64,000 bases of DNA from Neurospora tetrasperma FGSC 2508 (lineage: Eukaryota > Ascomycota > Sordariomycetes > Sordariales > Sordariaceae): assembly GCF_000213175.1 (NCBI RefSeq), contig NW_009799104.1, positions 647,048 through 711,047 on the forward strand. Reading direction: 5' to 3'. Made by a program: the position numbers and the translations under genes. Positions 12,656-23,852 of this stretch are shown here, one piece after another; positions within the stretch are counted from its first letter, which is position 1, and each line of letters starts with the position of its first letter. The notes below the pieces were generated by a model. The model saw only the letters and a program-made list of their open reading frames with translations, was not told the origin of the DNA and searched no databases.

Positions 12656-13861
12656 TCAAGCCATAACCTCCTCCTCAACTGATTCTTTCCCTGGCGGAAC
12701 GACCTTCACAAACCTCCAAACCGTGCCCGCGTCCTCATCAGCATCCCAAACCACAAGTACTTGCGACCCCTCCGCAAGGCTCTCCGGCTTCACCTGTACC
12801 TTGACCAGCTTCCGGAACCGAGGCGCATGATATGGGCAACCCGTGTTCCGATGAAGATGATCAGACGGCGTCAACCTCCGCGGCTGTACAAGAAGTGAAT
12901 ACAGTGCGACTGTCTGAACCTGCGGCTCTGACTCCACCTCACACTTTCCAACATCCCCAAGGTCCTCAATATTTCCTTCTGCTGTCCGGCACTCTTTGAC
13001 TATAATTTCATCCTTGATTATGTTTTCGTCTTCTCGTTCAAAGGCCTCAGAACCATCCACTTCCCCTTTTGAGAGCATCGCGCTTGAAGCTATATCCCCG
13101 GATTTCAAGCTCAAAAAAGCAAACTTCTCTGATATCCCAGGCCAACTGCTTGAGCATTGAATGTTTCCCCATCTCGGATTTTCGTTCCCGTCAGTGTCGT
13201 AGCCGAGAAACCTCCCAGTGGCGGCGTTGCGGAAGCTAAGCCAGTTGTCTGCCTCCACGCATTCCCAGTGCCAGTTGGTCTTGCCTTCGAGCAGCAATGG
13301 ATGTGATATACCGGGTTTCGGCTCGGGGACGCGATGTAGAGTCGGCTCGCCCTTGATTATGCTCAGGCCGCGGCTGGTAGGGTGGTGGAGGATGATGTAT
13401 GTGAAGCCGGGTGTTGGGCAATCGCTGCGGCCTTCGAAGTTGGAGAAGATGGATTGAGGATCGGGCTCTGTATTTGGGGCGTGAATGTCTGTCACTGTTT
13501 CGGCGAGTTTGGGAGGAGACAAAGAAAGTTCGGAGTATTCGGCGGAGCATTCGTGAGATGTAGGGGACGAGGGGTATGTGGGTGACTGATATTTGATGGG
13601 GCTATGAGGTCTTAGAGATCCAACAGGAAAGGACGGAGATCGGGTGTTGTCGTGGTAAACTTTGTTGTAGATGAGACATTGCTGCCGGTTGCTAGACGAT
13701 GGCTTTGGCGTCTTGTTGTCTTGACCACCGCCACTGAACAGACCTAACAGACCTATTACCCATAAGCCTAGACGGTTGCTAGACAATGGCTTTGGCGTCT
13801 TATTGTCTTGACCACCGTCACTGAACAGACCTATCACCCATAAGCGTAGACGGTTGAACAT
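12656..13861 (-). CDS. Hypothetical protein, beta-trefoil-like core, N-terminal tandem duplication
   Basis: No function recognised. The ORF is uninterrupted. I start it at the MFNRLRLWV methionine (401 residues); the frame stays open to an ATG at 14089, which would add 76 residues. Residues 2-57 are two in-frame copies of a 26-29-residue unit (core LWVIGL..GGGQDNKTPKP). The middle (GFTYIILHHPTSRGLSIIKG ... NWHWECVEADNWLSFRNAATGRFLGYD) has the W-x-C-V/E ... WLSFRN ... GxFLG pattern of a beta-trefoil-like fold found in fungal orphan proteins. An acidic linker and a second beta-rich segment ending in WRFVKVVPPG follow. A TATTTATA-like box on the minus strand lies within 20 bp upstream of 13861. 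That closeness leaves the start unsettled, since it would allow almost no leader. Confidence 0.6.
   Translation of the reverse strand: MFNRLRLWVIGLFSDGGQDNKTPKPLSSNRLGLWVIGLLGLFSGGGQDNKTPKPSSSNRQQCLIYNKVYHDNTRSPSFPVGSLRPHSPIKYQSPTYPSSPTSHECSAEYSELSLSPPKLAETVTDIHAPNTEPDPQSIFSNFEGRSDCPTPGFTYIILHHPTSRGLSIIKGEPTLHRVPEPKPGISHPLLLEGKTNWHWECVEADNWLSFRNAATGRFLGYDTDGNENPRWGNIQCSSSWPGISEKFAFLSLKSGDIASSAMLSKGEVDGSEAFEREDENIIKDEIIVKECRTAEGNIEDLGDVGKCEVESEPQVQTVALYSLLVQPRRLTPSDHLHRNTGCPYHAPRFRKLVKVQVKPESLAEGSQVLVVWDADEDAGTVWRFVKVVPPGKESVEEEVMA
13686..13850 (-). repeat. Two tandem in-frame coding repeats (87 and 78 bp)
   Basis: Copies start at 13686 and 13773 (plus coordinates) and are nearly identical. 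The longer one carries an extra 9 bp that itself looks like a small duplication (accta...accta). Both lengths are multiples of three, so the reading frame is kept. Confidence 0.85.
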
Positions 13862-16245
13862 CTGGAATGAGTATAAATACCGAATGATGTGAAATAGAGG
13901 TTGGAGAAAGAAAGGGAATCGAGAACAGGCCAGGCGAAAAGCTGTTTTTGTATCATGACGGGAAATCCATGTGGCCTCTTCCAAATCTCTGTGACCAGGT
14001 TTTGGAGACATAGCGCTGGAAAACGTGGAACCGATAATGCAAACTGCCCGGCTCCTGCAGGTAAAGGTGTCTTTAGGGATTGCAATCAAACCGGCAGCTC
14101 AGCAGCTGCCCCACTTGTTACCGAAACGGCCGAATCGCAGTGTCAAGAGACAATACCTTTTTCACGAAGTCCGATTTGCTTGAATGGTGGTACAATCATC
14201 TGTAGGATGCTCAAGTCCGGTGCAGGTTGCATCAACGGGAGTCGACCGCACCGAGACACACTAACAGATCAGTGACAATAGTGAACGCGTTGAGTCTGAA
14301 GCAGACAGCTAAAAGTTTATGAGTTCTAGGAGACAAGGTGAGCGTCAAAAGTGCCATTCCTTCGTTGTTTGAGTTGGCATGAAACTCCAAAGTGTTGAAT
14401 GTACTGACCTGTGATAGATATTCAACTGATCGAGTGTTTGTAAGTTTTCTCACATGTAGACTGCGGGTTGGGCCAGATAGAAACTGAAATCGGTGATTTG
14501 CTTCAAGTTGATTCTGAAGAAGAGCGAGGGGCCAGAAAAATAAAAAGAATTGGAAGGGCTGGGTTCCATCGTTACCACATCTTCTCGCGGCCAGCCAGGC
14601 TCCCAAGGGAAGGAACCAACGAGCCCGCTTGACCGTGGGAACTGCTTCCTTGCTCAGGCAGCCGGCTTCCTTCCCCTTCGTGATGGCGTCCAATCGCTAG
14701 ATTCCTGCTCGTCAACTCCGAGAGACAGGTGCGTGCCAGGCGTACATCCTTGGTTCGGACATGGGCCCTCAAGTACATGCAGCGAAACGTAGGCGTTGCA
14801 AGTTACCTGACTTCGCCCCCGACTTTTCCTTCCTCGCCTTGTTCACACGCACATAGAGCATTAACTGCACACGTTAAAGAAATCCTGGAACTCTCCTGCC
14901 TGTTCCATGAACTCGCCATCCATAATGCCGCCGCGTCACAAAACGCCTCGCCAACAAAAATGTAGATGTCATCGTTTTCGTCCGGTCTTATCGGCAACAG
15001 GGCTGGTTCTGGTTGCGGACGGCTTGATTAGTGAAGTTCGTACTGCTTGTGCATGACGTGGATCTCTGCTACCGTGTAGAGGGGAGACTCGAGGAGGTTA
15101 AAGCTGGGATCATGGCAATCCTCCATAGCGTGCTTGACCTCAATGTCTGAGCCGCGCTTCGTAATTATCAACCGTGAGAACCTCGGAGTCCAAGGGTGTT
15201 CGGAAGAACAGTACCTAGGTACAACTTGAAGTGATGTTCCAAACTTGCTGAGACAGAAGGGAACGTAATGCCCGTCCATGAGGAGTCCTATATGACCATC
15301 GTAAACTGTTATACCGCAGTCAGTGACCATCAAGGTAGTGAGAACTGCCTATCCACGCCATCCTCCATTTCTGTGACTCCCCGCTTGAGAAACTGTGCCA
15401 AGCTAAGTAAGAACTTTGAGGTGTTCATGGCATGGTGTTTCGCTGCGCCGCACAGCAAATCGGGCAAAGTGGCCTGCGTTTAATCTCGCCGTCAAAAGCA
15501 TTGACCCTCAAGCTCAAGTTACATTGGTTTCCAACATATGAAGAGATTTCTCTGAAGAAGTGTGATCGAGTGTCTGAAGGGAAGGTGCCATGATGTTGGA
15601 GACTTCTGGTGAGCTAGGTAGTTGCGCTCAACCCTAACCCCTCGTGCCTCTCGTCTCTCAAACCGAACCGGATAATATCGGCCAATGCCCTCCACGTGAC
15701 GACGAGTGCACAATTCCCGTCCAATTTGCATTAACCGCGTCATCCAGTCATAGGCTCATTCACAACTCTCCATCCAATCAATCGATCGCAAACTGCCGAC
15801 GACAGCTGCCCAGTCGCAAACTGCGACCACCACCACAACTGCCTCACTCCTTGCAACTCAATCATCATCAGGCAACTCCGCCCGCTCTGCCCGGCCCCAT
15901 ATCATCACGCACGCGGACACCCAAAGTGTGGAGATTTTGCCATCCGCCCTTGTAGCGTTCGCAGTTCCCGCCTCCCGTTGTCCCCAAGAAGTGCAACTCC
16001 ACCTATCTGCATCAGTGCCCCGGATTAGTCTCGGGCAATTGAGTAATCGGGGGGTTCAGTTTAGTTCAGTTGTACCTGTCATCAACAACCTAACCTCCAA
16101 TCTTCCAATCCAACTTCGACTAAAAGAGAACGAACTCACTCCCTCCCGAGCGGATTCGCTTCCCTTTCCCAACTCAACTTCAACAGCGACACTGGTCTAA
16201 CCACTTCGCCGACTGCGCAACACTATACAAACCAACAAAATCAAA
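13862..16245. other. Intergenic, promoter/leader of complex I gene; doubtful ORF
   Basis: A minus ORF at 15028-15333 (101 codons, ending LYTVAEIHVMHKQYELH) has protein-like composition but no recognisable domain and no clear partner exon. CCAAT motifs at 15682 and 15774 lie upstream of the complex I gene and could be HAP-type sites. From about 15650 the sequence is a C/A-rich leader typical of this genus. Nothing else is definite. Confidence 0.4.
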
Positions 16246-16862
16246 ATGCCAGCCCCCACAATCCTTCGCGCCGGCGCCCTCGCTTCCCGGCGCGCATTCA
16301 GCACCTCCCGCGCCGTCCGCAGCGGTGGTGCCCCGCACTACGACCCCCCCAGCGGCTGGCTCTTTGGCGTCAGGCCGGGCGAGGAGTACAAGAGGGAAGG
16401 GTGGGAGATCCCCTTCTTTTATGGGTTCTGCGGCAGCTTCGCTGTCGCTACGATTGCGTATGCTTTCAAGCCTGATACTTCGTAAGTTGCTTTTTTTTTC
16501 TCTCTTGCTTCCCTTATGTTGCGGTAGCTCGAGGGGGCTGGGACAAGGAAAGAGAGGGGACGCAGGAAGAGAGGTGGGGTTGAGTTGATGGATGTGGAGG
16601 AAACGGGACGGGGTCGTGAAATAGTGATGGGGAGGGGGATATCAGTAACTGCGCAGACTGCAAAGGGGGGTTCGAGGACCGAAAGCATATGAGCTTTTCG
16701 GTAAATGGGGAGCTTGCGCTAGGAGATTCAAGTCTGGCTGTGTGGTCTGAACAGCACACGCTAACATTATCCATCAACAGCATCCAAACGTGGGCTCTCG
16801 AAGAGGCTCGTCGCCGACTAGAGGCCGAGGGTATCCTCGAGGATCCTCATCCCGAGAAATAA
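16246..16862 (+). CDS. NADH:ubiquinone oxidoreductase ESSS subunit (NDUFB11-like), mitochondrial
   Basis: Accessory subunit of the membrane arm of respiratory complex I in the inner mitochondrial membrane. Exons 16246-16481 and 16781-16862, joined over a 299-nt intron with branch GCTAACATT, give 105 residues. The N-terminus (RAGALASRRAFSTSRAVRSG) is an Arg/Ser-rich mitochondrial presequence. The motif GWLFGVRPGEEYKREGWE is followed by one transmembrane helix (about 53-72, FFYGFCGSFAVATIAYAF). A charged C-terminal helix (IQTWALEEARRRLEAEG) matches the QEWARREAERLV region I recall in NDUFB11. Length fits the family. Confidence 0.87.
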
Positions 16863-17928
16863 ACGTCGGAGCATAGCACGAATTTAACACTTCGACCTCA
16901 CGTTGGAACTCTGGAATGAACGAAACACCAACTTTTCAACGAGACGACGAACTTTAGCGAGTGGGAGGAACATCAGGTGTGAACAAGTCAAGACAGCCAA
17001 GCCGAATATACTAAACATGTCACAGCAGTCAGCAGCAGCAGCATCAACAACAACGACGACGATCAGGGACCGGTTACACAGGACGGCCTTTTCACAACAC
17101 CTAGTCATCAATAAGTCTAAACGGATGGCTCAAATGGGATAGCGAGCAATTGAATTAGGGAGCAAAGGAGAGAGAGAGAGGGGGGGGGGGGGAGCGAATG
17201 GGATGGGACGGACATTGCGCGGGTATGGGGTTTCATTGCGACTTGCACTGCACTGCTTAAATGATGGAATTGATCATTTTGAGAAAAAAGACCCAAACAT
17301 ATACTCCCTTCCCCAACTCTACTTATCCTTCTCAACTGTATATCATGTTGCCCCTTTGGTCAGGGTGGTAGGTTGCTTTGTCGGTTTGCAATGTTATGTT
17401 TGCTTTTCTGTTGTACTAAAAGGGGGTTGTTGGGCGGATAGACTGATGATGCGGATTTATTCTTGATAGACGGTGGTGGATTAGTATTTGATGCTGTGTT
17501 CTCCTCTTCACCACTACAGACCCCATGGCAGTATAACTGGTAAGTGAGTACGTGGAACTGGTGATGGTGAATGCCCAGGACGACCTCGAGCGAAGCGAGG
17601 TCCCCTCCCCGTATGGGGCCGCCGGAGGCATAACTCTTACAGCCAGAGTAGCTCTCCCAAGAATGATAAAAATGCTGTGCACCTCGACTTTTGCATCACC
17701 GGTACAAGCACAAGGTTGAGATATCACAAGAATCGATAGCTTTGTGGAATGGAAATAACAGGCTTCTTCATGAACTGGCTGAGTATCCATCTACCGCAAA
17801 TCCCATGTCATAACCCATTAAGTATATACAGGAAAAACTTTCCGGATCTAACTGTTGCGTAAAAATCTTTCGCTTAAATAATCATTTTGGTCTTCCCTCG
17901 TAACCCAGTTGGCTCAGATATCTATAAT
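16863..17928. other. Convergent 3' regions
   Basis: 3' flanks of two convergent genes (complex I subunit and BCAT). It includes a short (GA)n tract followed by 12 G at 17168-17192 and several TATATA-type stretches. I see no gene. Confidence 0.6.
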
Positions 17929-19213
17929 TTACTCGCAAACATAGCTCCACTCATGCTCCTCATCACCATACTGCCTAGCCTCCATCCAGTTCTTGACCTG
18001 CATCGTAAGCTCACCCGACTCCTCCTCGGGCTTAAGACCGCAGTTGACGAGCTGACCCTTCCAGCTGATGGAGCGGACGGGGCTCACAATAGCGGCAGTA
18101 CCGGCGCCAAAAGCCTCGATCAGACGACCCTCGTTCGCCGCCTCGGCAAGCTCCTTCATGGTGAACTTGCGCTCCTCGATCTTCCAGCCCTCAGGCGCCA
18201 GCTTCTCGCGAGCCAGCGCGAGGACGGAATCACGCGTGACGCCCTCGAGGATGGTGCCGTCGAGCGGCGCAGTGACCAGGGTCTTCTGGCCCGTCTTCTT
18301 ATCCTTGATGGCCACGAAGAAGTTCATGGTGCCAACCTCGGTGACGTACTCCTCCTCGCCAAACAGCCACAGGTTCTGCTGGAATCCACGGCTCATAGCC
18401 TCGACTTGGGGCACGATGCAGGGGGCGTAGTTGGCGCCGAGCTTCTTGTCGCCGACACCGCCGGGCCAGGCGCGCACGGCGTAGTCGGTCGCCTCGAGCG
18501 AGACGGCCTTGAAGCCCGTGGGGTAGTAAGGGCCGACGGGGGAGGCGATGACGTAGAGCAGGGCGGAACCGGGAGGGCCGACGCCAAGCGTCTTTTGGGT
18601 GCCGATCATGGTCGGGCGCAGGTACAGCGAGTAGCCGCGCTGCTCGGGGATGAAGCGGCTGTCGAGCTTGACCAGCTTGGCGATCAGGTCGATCAGGGCA
18701 GGCGAGTCGAAGGTGGGCAGAGCAATGCGGGCGGCCGACTTGTTGAAGCGCGCCATGTTCTTGTCGGGGCGGAAGAGGCGGATCTTGCCGGCCTTGTCCT
18801 TGTAGGCCTTCATGCCCTCGAAGCACTCGAAGGCGTAGTGGAAGACGCAGGTGGCGGGGTCGAGCGAGAGGTTCTGGTAGGGCTTGATCTCGGGGGCGTT
18901 CCAGCCGTTCTCCTTGGTCCATTCGATGGTGAGCATGTGGTCTGGTGCGGCATGAAAGTTAGTCAAAGCTGATTGCGCATTCTTTTGGGGGGAGGTTTTG
19001 GACAGTACCAGTGAAGTTGCGACCGAAGACGAGCTCCTCGGGCTTCAAGAGGCCCTTGGGCTGGGTGGTCTTCTCGACCTTGAGCTTGGAAGGGTTGATA
19101 TCGGCAGTGCCAGCGGCAGCGCTGTACTGGCGGGCAGCAGTGGCGGAGAAGACACCGAAGCATGGCCTCGCGGGCTGGAAGGCCGCAGCCCTGCGGAGGG
19201 AGGTGCGGAACAT
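17929..19213 (-). CDS. Branched-chain amino acid aminotransferase, mitochondrial
   Basis: PLP-dependent enzyme that transfers the amino group between glutamate and the keto acids of Val, Leu and Ile. Exons 19213-19009 and 18941-17929 (67-nt intron, branch TGACTAAC) encode 405 residues. Residues 1-30 (MFRTSLRRAAAFQPARPCFG) form a mitochondrial targeting sequence. The class IV aminotransferase core includes HYAFECFEGMKAY, RPDKNMARFNKSAARI, the PLP-binding lysine in DKKLGANYAP (about K235), EVGTMNFF and LDGTILEGVTRDSVL. The order and the EVGTMNFF motif identify BCAT within the family. The gene is divergent from the SCYL2-like gene. TGACTC elements upstream suggest cross-pathway (CPC1) amino acid control. 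Fungi often have more than one BCAT; the leader suggests the mitochondrial form. Confidence 0.95.
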
Positions 19214-19465
19214 TTTTGGTGATGTGTGGTGTGTGGTGTTTTGGTTTGGGTTTGGGTATCAAAGGCTGGAAATAACAAGTCGTCTAGTCTAAATACAAAA
19301 AGGACTAAAGTGGATATGGTAGAAAAAAATAAAATAAAGGACAAAGAGATCAGTGATGACTTCTTCGACTCGGACCCGGGACCAGAGGATTAGAGGAAGG
19401 ACAGAGGACGGACGGACTGGACAGTAATATCTATATGATTTACACTACACACTGCTCGTACGTAA

Positions 19466-19471
19466 GAGTCA
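19466..19471 (-). promoter_or_regulatory. TGACTC (GCN4/CPC1-type) element
   Basis: TGACTC on the minus strand, about 253 bp upstream of the BCAT start codon. The CPC1/Gcn4 consensus is TGACTCA; the seventh base here is T. Function is inferred from the motif and from the biosynthetic gene it precedes. Confidence 0.4.
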
Positions 19472-19637
19472 GTCCGTCAGTCAGACCGCCCAACCTAGAT
19501 TCCCGCGCACGGCGCAAAGTGGACGAAAGTGGACGACAGCAATGTTGGGAACAAGGGACCATCGGAGGGCGATCGGAGCTTTGACTTGCTGTTCCCGACA
19601 AGCCCGCTCCATGCCGCCGCTAACCATGTCGCCCACG

Positions 19638-19643
19638 GAGTCA
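19638..19643 (-). promoter_or_regulatory. Second TGACTC (GCN4/CPC1-type) element
   Basis: Same orientation as the first, about 425 bp upstream of the BCAT start codon. Two half-consensus copies are weak evidence alone but fit amino-acid-starvation control. Confidence 0.35.
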
Positions 19644-20466
19644 TTTGAGGTCTCGAACTCGGTGTGTTAACCGTGTTCCAGAACACATCTGCTGCGCCCC
19701 GCAAAATGCCCCCCTTGATTGCAGCAGGTGGGGTGTAGCTCCCTAACATAATTCACCGCCCTCGGGGTTCAAAGTCGCGAGGCCGTGAACTGCCCGTGAG
19801 GTGTGAGTGCGAGCTCCCCGCCCGCTGTCCCGTCGTCGCTGTCATTGCCGCCGTCTTCCAGGCTTCCCCCCTGAGGTCATCTTATCATTCCCTACGTTCT
19901 TATCGACTTCAGCCTTACCACCGAGTGACACCAGGACTGTCTCCCGACTGGCGATTGGGCCTTGGGCGCAGTTACACTGGGCTGTATCTACCTAAGGAGG
20001 CCAAGCTTGCGCCGAAACGTAACTTGTAACAACTTGAACTGCCTTGTGCCGTCTTCCGGATCCTTCATTGTTATTCGAAGCAACCAACGTCGGTTGGCGG
20101 TCGACTATTCCAACATTGTTCAGCTGGGATTTGCTTTGGTATCTGATCTGTTAGTGGAGGGATCTGTAAACCATCAACTGCTATAGGTACGAATCACATC
20201 ACTCCGTAAATGGAAGTCCAGTCAATTAGATAATGAGAATCTCCATTTCCAACAACTCTTCGCCTTTGCCTTTTTTTTCTTCCTTTGCCTTTCTTGTTCG
20301 ATCCTCATCTTCCCATTGCGCGCGCGTCAATGGATACAGAGAAACGGTGACCGGGAATTTCGACCCTAATTGAAAGTTTCAGCTCCAGTAGCCAAACCCC
20401 CCCGAAAGCCACCCAGCGCAAACTATCCACCGAAACCTCGAACTCCCCCGACCGATTACCTAGACC

Positions 20467-23400
20467 ATGGCCCTCGCCGGCGTCTTCAAGTCGCTCGGCG
20501 CGACCAACATCAACTCCAACTACAGCATATCTTCCACCCTCACGACGACGGCCGGACCATGGAAGATCTACCCGGCCAAGAAGAAGTCCACCGGCAAGGA
20601 GTACTCGGTCTTTGTCTTCGACAGGAAGATACTCGACGCGCACAGCAAGGACCTCAGTCGGTCCAGCGCCGCCGGCTTTAAGAAGGTGGTGGAAGAGGTG
20701 GTTGAACGGTTGAAGAAGGAGGCCTCTTCGCTGGCCAGGCTACGACATCCCGCCATTTTGGAACTCGTCGAACCGGTGGAGGAAACCAGAGGCGGTGGCC
20801 TACAATTCGTCACGGAACCAGTAACAACATCACTCGCGGCAGTCTTACAAGAGAAGGACGACCAGGAACGAAATGGCGTCGGTGGCCGATCAAGTCGCTA
20901 TGTCAGAGAGGAACCTGACGGCACCCGGAGGCGGCGCGAGGTGGAAATAGACGAGCTGGAGTATCAGAAGGGGTTGCTACAAGTCAGCAAAGCCTTGGAG
21001 TTCCTACACGAGAATGCCGGACTGGTCCACGGCAACCTAACTCCAGATGCTATTCTTATTAATGCCAAGGTGGGTTATCTCCGTGTGGCCCTCGAACATG
21101 GATTAAACTGACCCCCATACAGTCAGATTGGAAGGTCAGCGGCCTCGCCTTCTGCAGTCCTCAACAAGATTCGGACAAGCCGACATCGATACAACCCATC
21201 AGTCTGGCAGAGGTCCTGCATTATGAGCCCAGGTTACCTCGGACCGTCCAGATGAACCTCGACTATACCTCCCCCGACTTTGTCCTCGACAACAATTTGA
21301 CATCCTCGGCCGACATGTTCTCATTGGGGCTACTGTGCGTATCTCTATACAACTCGCCCCATCGGTCACCATTGGAGTGCAACTCGAGTTTGTCCGCCTA
21401 TAAAAGGCACTTCCAGTCGTCACAGGGCGTGCCGTCGTCAACCAACAACTACCTCTGCTCCCGCGAACTACCGAAAGAGCTAGCCAACCATGTCTTACCA
21501 AGACTTATCACGCGAAGACCGGCCACACGGATGACGGCCAAGGAATTCCAGCAGAGCGAGTACTTCAACAACATCATGGTCAAGACTCTTCGCTTCTTGG
21601 ACACCTTCCCGGCCAAGACGCCCAACGAGAAGCAGGCCTTCTTGAGAGGCCTGATCAAAGTCCTACCCGACTTTCCCAACTCGGTAATGGAGAAGAAGAT
21701 TCTTCCGGGCTTGCTTGAAGAGATGAAGGATAAGGAGCTTATCTCTCTGATTCTCCATAACATCTTCAAAATCATCGAGCTTCTTCCGTCCACGGCTGGC
21801 AAGAGAGCTTTTGGAGACCGAGTGCGGCCGGTTATCAAGGAGATCTTTGTCACCAATGCAAAGCAGGCACAGGAAAGGGATCCTGCTAGGGATGCGGGTT
21901 TGATCATCATCATTGAGCAGCTACCTGTTATTGTTGCTGCATGTCCCGGAAAGGGGTTTAAAGATGGTAAGCTCTTCCAGTTTCATACTGTGTTTGAACA
22001 GTCAGCTGACATCACTAGACATCCTCCCCATTATCTTCGCCGCCCTCGAGTCCCCAACCCCCGTCCTAGTCGGCGCAGCACTTCAATGCCTCCCAAGCGT
22101 CCTTCCCGTCCTCGACTTCAGCACCATCAAAAACGAGCTCTTCCCCGTAGTCGCCATGATCTTCAGCAAAACCAACAGTCTCGCCATCAAAGTCCGCGGT
22201 CTCCAAGCCTTTGTTGTTCTCTGCGGTGGCTCCACTGACCCATTAGCAAACAACGACGGCCTCGACGGACTCGGTCCCTCCGACAGGAAACCTGCGTCTA
22301 GCTCTAGTGCACTAGACAAGTTTACCATGCAGGAGAAGATTGTGCCCCTAATCAAGGCCATCAAAACCAAGGAACCGGCCGTTATGATTGCCGCCCTCAA
22401 CGTCCTGCGCATTGTGGGCAAGGTAGCTGACGCCGACTTTGTGGCTATGGACATCTTGCCCATATTGTGGGCAATGAGTCTAACGCCCCTGCTTGACCTC
22501 AAACAATTCCAGTCATTCATGGATCTCATCAAGAGCTTGTCCAAACGGGTAGAAGACGAACAAACCAAGAAGCTCCAGGAGCTCAACGGCGGTAACACCT
22601 CTGGTCCAGCAGAGGACTTTATGTCTCTAGGCGGGCTATCCAGTTCCTCAGCTCTAGACACGAACGGGACTTCAGCCAATGACTTCGCGGCCCTAGTCGG
22701 CGGCGGCGGTAACACTAACAACAACACCAGCCCGCTTGACTCCGGCGGATGGGACAACGTCCTGACCTCCAGCTCTAACAAACCCGTAACCTCCCCCACC
22801 ATCCGTTCTGGCACTGGCACCGGCCGCTCAACCCCCGCCGCAACCTTTTCCTGGTCCTCCGCTCCTCCCGCCGCCGCTCCCTCCACAACGCTAAAGCCCC
22901 AAACCACCGGCCCCAACTTCCGCACCGTCACTCCCGATCTCAACTCCTTCCAGCCTCTTACCCCTCAATCTACTCAATTCTCTCAACCGCTTCAGCCTAC
23001 CCCTTCCACAATCACCTCCCCAACAGGGGGAACGGGTATCAACTGGGGCGCGGCCACGCAATCACAAGCACAAGTGAACCCTTGGTCGTCATCAACCCCC
23101 ACATCGGCCGTTACTTCTCCCTCTATCGCTCCGCCAACGAGCGCCTTTGGAGGTATGAACCTCGGCCAGTTATCCAGTACTTCTCGAACCAGCTCTTCCT
23201 TTTCGTTACAACCGCCACCATCAGCTTCGGCTTCATCAGTCTCAACACCTGGATTTGGTGGGTCAGGGACCGGCGGGTTCAGTCTAGCACCACCACCCAA
23301 GGCTCCTGCGCAGGGTAGCACGCTGACAACAACAACGACTTCTTGGGGGAGCGGGTCCGGGTCATTTGGGAACTTGAGCCTGGGGAGTATCAATAATGGT

Positions 23401-23549
23401 GCTAATAGCATGGGGAATATGATGGCTGCAAAGAGTAATACGGGTAGTATGGGGTCTGGGTTTGGTGGGATGGGAATGGGAATGATGCAGCCTCTTCAAC
23501 CGCAATCATCGGGTTGGGGGACACCGTTACAGCCTCAACAGACACAATC

Positions 23550-23588
<39 letters not shown>

Positions 23589-23625
23589 CAAGTCAGGGTT
23601 GGATAAGTACGAGAGTTTACTGTGA
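20467..23625 (+). CDS. SCY1-like pseudokinase (SCYL2/Scy1 type)
   Basis: Catalytically degenerate protein kinase of the Scy1/SCYL2 group, which in animals works with clathrin and in Golgi/endosomal sorting. Exons 20467-21069, 21123-21966 and 22019-23625 give 1017 residues. The kinase fold spans roughly 20-320, but HRD is HGN (LVHGNLTPDAILIN, H188), DFG is replaced by SGL (WKVSGLAF), and the beta3 strand reads VFVFDRK. A HEAT-like helical region follows (about 330-680: MEKKILPGLLEEMKDKEL, DILPIIFAALESPTPVLVGAAL). The tail is a long Ser/Thr/Pro/Gly-rich disordered segment with a run of at least 12 Gln just before the C-terminal NKSGLDKYESLL. The start is in good context (accATGg). The group assignment is confident; clathrin binding is inference. 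Confidence 0.9.
23551..23586 (+). repeat. (CAG)12 microsatellite coding polyglutamine
   Basis: Twelve uninterrupted CAG codons near the 3' end of the SCYL2-like gene, a likely length-polymorphic site. Confidence 0.95.
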
Positions 23626-23852
23626 GAGGGATGAAGAAAGAAGAAGGTGCGATCACGGGAAGTTGGCCAAAAGGGGGGTTAAACTAGTCAAGGGGACGTC
23701 GAGCCAAAAGCTTATGTATCGTTTATACTGTCTCAAGAACCATACTAAAACTAATACACACATACATACCCAACCACCATCGAGTATTCTACCAGCTTCT
23801 TACTCAACTGTGCTTCAACCATCTATCTAGAACGTACTCACACAAAAAAGAG

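Larger units (their letters stand above)
19214..20466. other. Divergent intergenic region, BCAT / SCYL2-like gene
   Basis: Both promoters and leaders lie here, with the TGACTC sites on the BCAT side. Small ORFs (for example 19796-20029, plus) have no protein-like features. The last 200 bp before the SCYL2-like ATG is pyrimidine- and C-rich leader. Confidence 0.65.

Noticed and set aside
15028-15333. 101-codon minus ORF
   Set aside because: Protein-like composition but no domain, no supported splice partners and no context; kept only as a note.
17887-18972. 361-codon plus-strand ORF
   Set aside because: It is exactly antisense to the BCAT coding exon; the minus-strand product is an unmistakable aminotransferase.
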